Of a DNA stretch of 60,000 bases, positions 56,722 to 60,000 are shown piece by piece. Numbering within the stretch: the stretch's first letter is position 1; each line of letters begins with the position of its first letter. Source of the stretch: Tubiluchus corallicola (taxonomy: Eukaryota > Priapulida > Priapulimorpha > Priapulimorphida > Tubiluchidae). The notes under the pieces were generated by a model. The model did not search any database, was not told the DNA's origin, and saw only the letters and a program-made list of their open reading frames with translations. The DNA is taken from contig JAQGDQ010000001.1 in assembly GCA_030141605.1 (NCBI GenBank), positions 2,206,501 through 2,266,500 on the forward strand, given 5' to 3'. The translations under genes and the position numbers were made by a program.

Positions 56722-58343
56722 AAAAATTATTGATCAATTCGTGTACTTGTAACATCTGGCAATCTCAAAAATTGGCTGAGTTTGTGATTCAATTGTTCTA
56801 TGCTGAAAATGAATTTGGTACGCAATTAACTTTATCTGAGTAGGCAATAGTTCATCTTCTTAAGATCCAAAAATGTTTGTGAATTAAAAAGGTCATCCCC
56901 TTCACTAAAAAAATATTACTAATAGCTTGGCTTGCCTCTAACATATTCTTGATTACATCTTAATTACGTAATTACAGAAAGATCCCATTTAACTCATATC
57001 ATTTAATATAACTCTATCATATGTTAAGGCAATAGTTTTAATGCAATAATAAAACATTTTTCTTGAATCCTCCATTTCTTCTGTTTGCCCTACCTTTTTC
57101 ATTGGATGCTGAAGCTGGACATCTGTAGGGAAGGTGGTTTATCCTTTTCTTTCACCTTGTTTATTACACTCTGGTTTTTGTAGCAGTATTTGTTTGTGTT
57201 TCACCCTTCTGCTTTCTTCTTAATTTTTGTGTGTTGCTTTTACACAGTAGACTGAGATAAGGTGACAGCAGTGCTGCTGTCTTTTGAGCTGGACTGCAGG
57301 TTCCAGCAAACAGGCCCCAACAAGTCCCCAAAAAAGTTCTTAACTGCAGTAGCACAAATGTGAGGAAACTAAAATGAAGCCTAGCTGTTGTAAACTTGCA
57401 ATGTTGCATGACAGAGCTCATAACAAACGTAACTATTTTATATTACCACCGTGCTTGTGGATTAAAAAGTTATATATGTAAATATGCTAGTTCATACTGT
57501 TATTTACATAACAAATTAATATTTTCAGTCTAGTAAATAAGGCCACTAAGTTATAAATTATATAAAACAAAATTGCTTGACGTAAAGGCACAACTGAAAG
57601 TGAAGCATTTGCGTGATTCAGTTTCTGTCTACTACACTGCTATGCATTTAATTTTAACTTTCTATTTAAGTGCATTTTTGTATGTTCCTTGTTGCGCACT
57701 TTTGCTGTATTCAATGCATATAGAATAAAATTAAACTAAACTATCACGAAATTATTTTTAACATAAACTTTTATCTACTTCACTGTACATTTTTTCATGT
57801 AAATAAATTATATACTTGTATAAGTGAAGCAAAATAAACATGTAAAGCTCCATAGTTTTTGTGAAGTATCCATGTTGCTCAGTGACAAATACTGCACACT
57901 TGACAATTCCACTTCATAAATTTTTAGTTGCAGAGTCCCGTTAATAACACAGGAATCAGTTTGTTGCGGTTTCAGAAATAGCATGTACACATAGTTCACA
58001 AATGCCAGTGAAACTTAGTCATTTAAAAAATATCAGTTAAATTTATCTAACATGTATGCTCGAACACCATAACTTGCATTCTGCAGAACTTTTTATCTGT
58101 TATTAACAAGAATTAACATAAAGGTGAATCCAAGTTTTTGCTGAGTTCTTACCGCTTGCACAAATCTTTTCAGATCATTTGCATGAAACTTACTTAAACA
58201 TTAGTACAAGCGAAAACAGCTACATGTATATAAGTGTAACTAAGTATGTTTTCGTTTCAAACCTCTAACATTATCACAGCAAGAAATTTCTGTCGTTACA
58301 ACAGCACAGCCATATTCAGTAATTTACAAAGCAATAGTTTAAA
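56722..58343. other. 3' flanks of SMG5 and of the downstream minus-strand gene
   Basis: AATAAA at 57048-57053 (plus) gives SMG5 a 3'UTR of about 330 bp. No poly(A) tract follows, so there is no retrocopy-type tail. The remainder is AT-rich and is probably the 3'UTR of the converging gene whose stop is at 58344. Confidence 0.45.
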
Positions 58344-58430
58344 TTAGTCGACGTTGTTATGGCTTTTTTGTTTCCAGTCTTCTATTGCTTTGTCAAATTT
58401 AGAAAAGATGCAGGTATTAAAATCATCAGT
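58344..58430 (-). CDS. Terminal coding exon of an unrecognised gene
   Basis: On the minus strand a good acceptor (TCTCTTTTTTTCAG) precedes TDDFNTCIFSKFDKAIEDWK then QKSHNNVD and TAA. Twenty-eight codons with balanced, amphipathic composition and a strong polypyrimidine tract make a real last exon likely. I do not recognise the protein. The rest of the gene lies at higher coordinates, probably beyond the window. Confidence 0.55.
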   Translation of the reverse strand, partial: TDDFNTCIFSKFDKAIEDWKQKSHNNVD

Positions 58431-58607
58431 CTGAAAAAAAGAGAACAAATTTCATTATCATTACAAAACTCTAATTTACTGACAAGTCCAAAATAGTGGA
58501 CCAATTGGTATTGTAATCATTCACACATAAAAATATTAACACCACTTAGCATAAATCAGTATTGTACACTCACACAACGTGAAACTACAGTGAAAGCACA
58601 GTAGCAA

Positions 58608-59153
58608 AAAATGGCACGTGTGCTTGCAAGTCGGCATACTTAAAACTACGTTACAATGCTTCAAAGTATAATCCACAAAAAATTTGGTCAAATCTCAACT
58701 TCTTTTTTATAAAATCAAATGCTAAACATATTGGACTTCTATATTTTAGCATGAAATTATCAAGAAAATGTTCTTTAAATACTAAAAATCCTATTTTATA
58801 ACGTCTTACCCACTTTCTGGTTAGAAACTAGTATTACAATTGTAAAAAAACTTGTATTTTCAAACTCAGATAGTAGCTCATGGAAACTGTCATTTTGCTT
58901 TAGGTTCTTCGTCAGGAAGGGGCCATCTCCTGGTGCATAGCAACAACACTTTGGCACGGTTGCTAAGTGTTTTGCACAAACGCGTCAAAAAAATGGCTAA
59001 CTTTAACAGCAATTTTCTCAAGGTTACGATTCTCAGTATCTACCATGCACCTCAAATTCAACATGAAATGGAGATTCAGCATATGTGAATAACTAGGAAA
59101 GCTTAATTGCCGACTTGTGGACGGTTTTGCTATGCAAGCACACGTGCCATTTT
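58608..59153. repeat. Inverted-repeat-bounded segment (possible MITE)
   Basis: The 21-bp arms 58608-58628 and 59133-59153 are perfect inverted repeats (AAAATGGCACGTGTGCTTGC... on the left). Beyond them AAGTCGGCA on the left reappears in inverted form (TGCCGACTT) near 59108-59116 on the right. The interior has no coding potential. Target duplications are not evident. Confidence 0.6.
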
Positions 59154-59309
59154 GATGCAACTGATTTCTATAATAAAATTAGAATGTGCTCAGAAGGAAG
59201 AAGTAGTTCTCTGCAAAAAAAAACAATCCTAAAGTTATTCGTCTATTTTGATTAAAAAAAATTAACACAAAGACAAACATACAAAAATGTACCTGTATTA
59301 GCAAAGACT

Positions 59310-60000
59310 CACAAAATATTTGTTCGTTATTAATAGGTTTAATAATGCATCAGCATTGCACAAATGTTCTACATATAGAGTTTATCTACCCTTCTAACCA
59401 TTAATTTTGGCGATGGTAATATACTGACAAATATATACGCATTTACATACCAAGTCACCCTTATGAGGCTATACATACTATAAGCAAATGGTTATAGACA
59501 GCGTTACACAGTTTGCTAAACAAGAATTTCTCCAGATGGAACTGGAACTAACTCGTAGCTGTTTGCCCAGGTGAAAATAACAAAAAAGTACTAAACACTC
59601 CCTCTGGGACCTCTACGAAATTTTTTTCATGAATGTTTTTTTTGTACTTGATGTTTAGCCAAGCTTTGCAAAAAAAGAACCAGCAAAAAAATTCCCATTT
59701 CTTTGGACCCTACCTTCATAAGTTTTCTTGGAAATCTGTTAGATAGTTTTTGTGTAATAGCTTACTGCCATAATGAACAAAAACAACCAAACTAACAAGC
59801 AAACTGTATTGAAGCATACCTTAGCAGAGGTAAAAATAACTAAAATCATTATCCCCCAAAACAACCCTAACCCTAAATACATATTTTACTAAGTGTGCCA
59901 TTTTTGCCTACTTTTCAATTTGTGCCATTTTTACCACACCATTTTTTCCTGTGCCACTTTTACCATACCGGTTTTTCCTGTGCCATTCTTACCTACATTT
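59310..60000. mobile_element. Dispersed element, copy 2, reaching the window end
   Basis: Matches the 37121-37700 region (GGAACTAACTC, TTTGCCCAGGTG, GGAAATCTG, GGTAAAAATAACTAAAAT). It ends with several copies of TGTGCCATTTTTACC, the last as CCTGTGCCATTCTTACCTAC at 59975-59994, which is the inverted form of the GTAGGTAAAAATGGTACAGG start of copy 1. Its outer boundary may lie just at or past the window edge. Confidence 0.55.

Overview
The window is a piece of animal nuclear DNA: AT-rich, intron-rich, and full of transposon debris. Five protein-coding genes can be supported. They are a chitin deacetylase-like secreted protein (+, 5' end outside the window), a delta-type phosphoinositide phospholipase C (-, 17 coding exons reconstructed), a HERPUD-type ER stress/ERAD membrane protein (-, 8 coding exons reconstructed), SMG5 of nonsense-mediated mRNA decay (+, one uninterrupted 940-codon exon), and the last coding exon of an unrecognised gene (-). 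PLC-delta, HERPUD and SMG5 are metazoan families. A CBM14-LDLa-polysaccharide deacetylase architecture is typical of cuticle-bearing invertebrates. PLC-delta is missing from Drosophila, so I infer a non-insect, probably ecdysozoan invertebrate. The species cannot be named from this window.

Layout. Positions 1-1767 lie upstream of, or within an intron of, the chitin deacetylase-like gene, whose visible exons are 1768-2018, 2934-3252 and 3389-4208. Positions 4209-14153 hold no host gene I can support, only a decayed LINE (about 5690-6260) and a hAT-like non-autonomous element (9451-10908). PLC-delta occupies 14154-34879 on the minus strand. Its introns carry a Tc1/mariner-type transposase corpse, a pogo/Tigger-like fragment, a truncated TIR element and a short TA-flanked MITE. 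Positions 34880-39225 are repetitive, with four degenerate 15-17 bp minisatellite arrays, a dispersed element and a possible subtilase fragment. HERPUD runs on the minus strand from 50664 down to 39226. Its introns hold a complete TIR element related to the one in PLC-delta, a hAT-like element, a tRNA-type SINE, and a LINE nested in a Tigger-like element. HERPUD and SMG5 diverge from a 3.2 kb spacer that contains a hairpin-rich transposon with perfect 38-bp terminal inverted repeats (52641-53555) and a 125-bp tandem duplication just ahead of SMG5 (53899-56721). The window ends with a terminal exon (58344-58430, minus) and two more repeats.

The genes do not form a functional cluster. They act in extracellular matrix, Ca2+/IP3 signalling, ER quality control and mRNA surveillance. 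The most notable observations are that the chitin deacetylase-like protein has lost key metal-binding and catalytic residues and looks like a pseudoenzyme; that SMG5 is intronless while neighbouring genes are split into many exons; and that the perfect-TIR, multi-palindrome element between HERPUD and SMG5 fits no transposon superfamily I can name with confidence. I found no sign of a prokaryote-like defence or CRISPR system.
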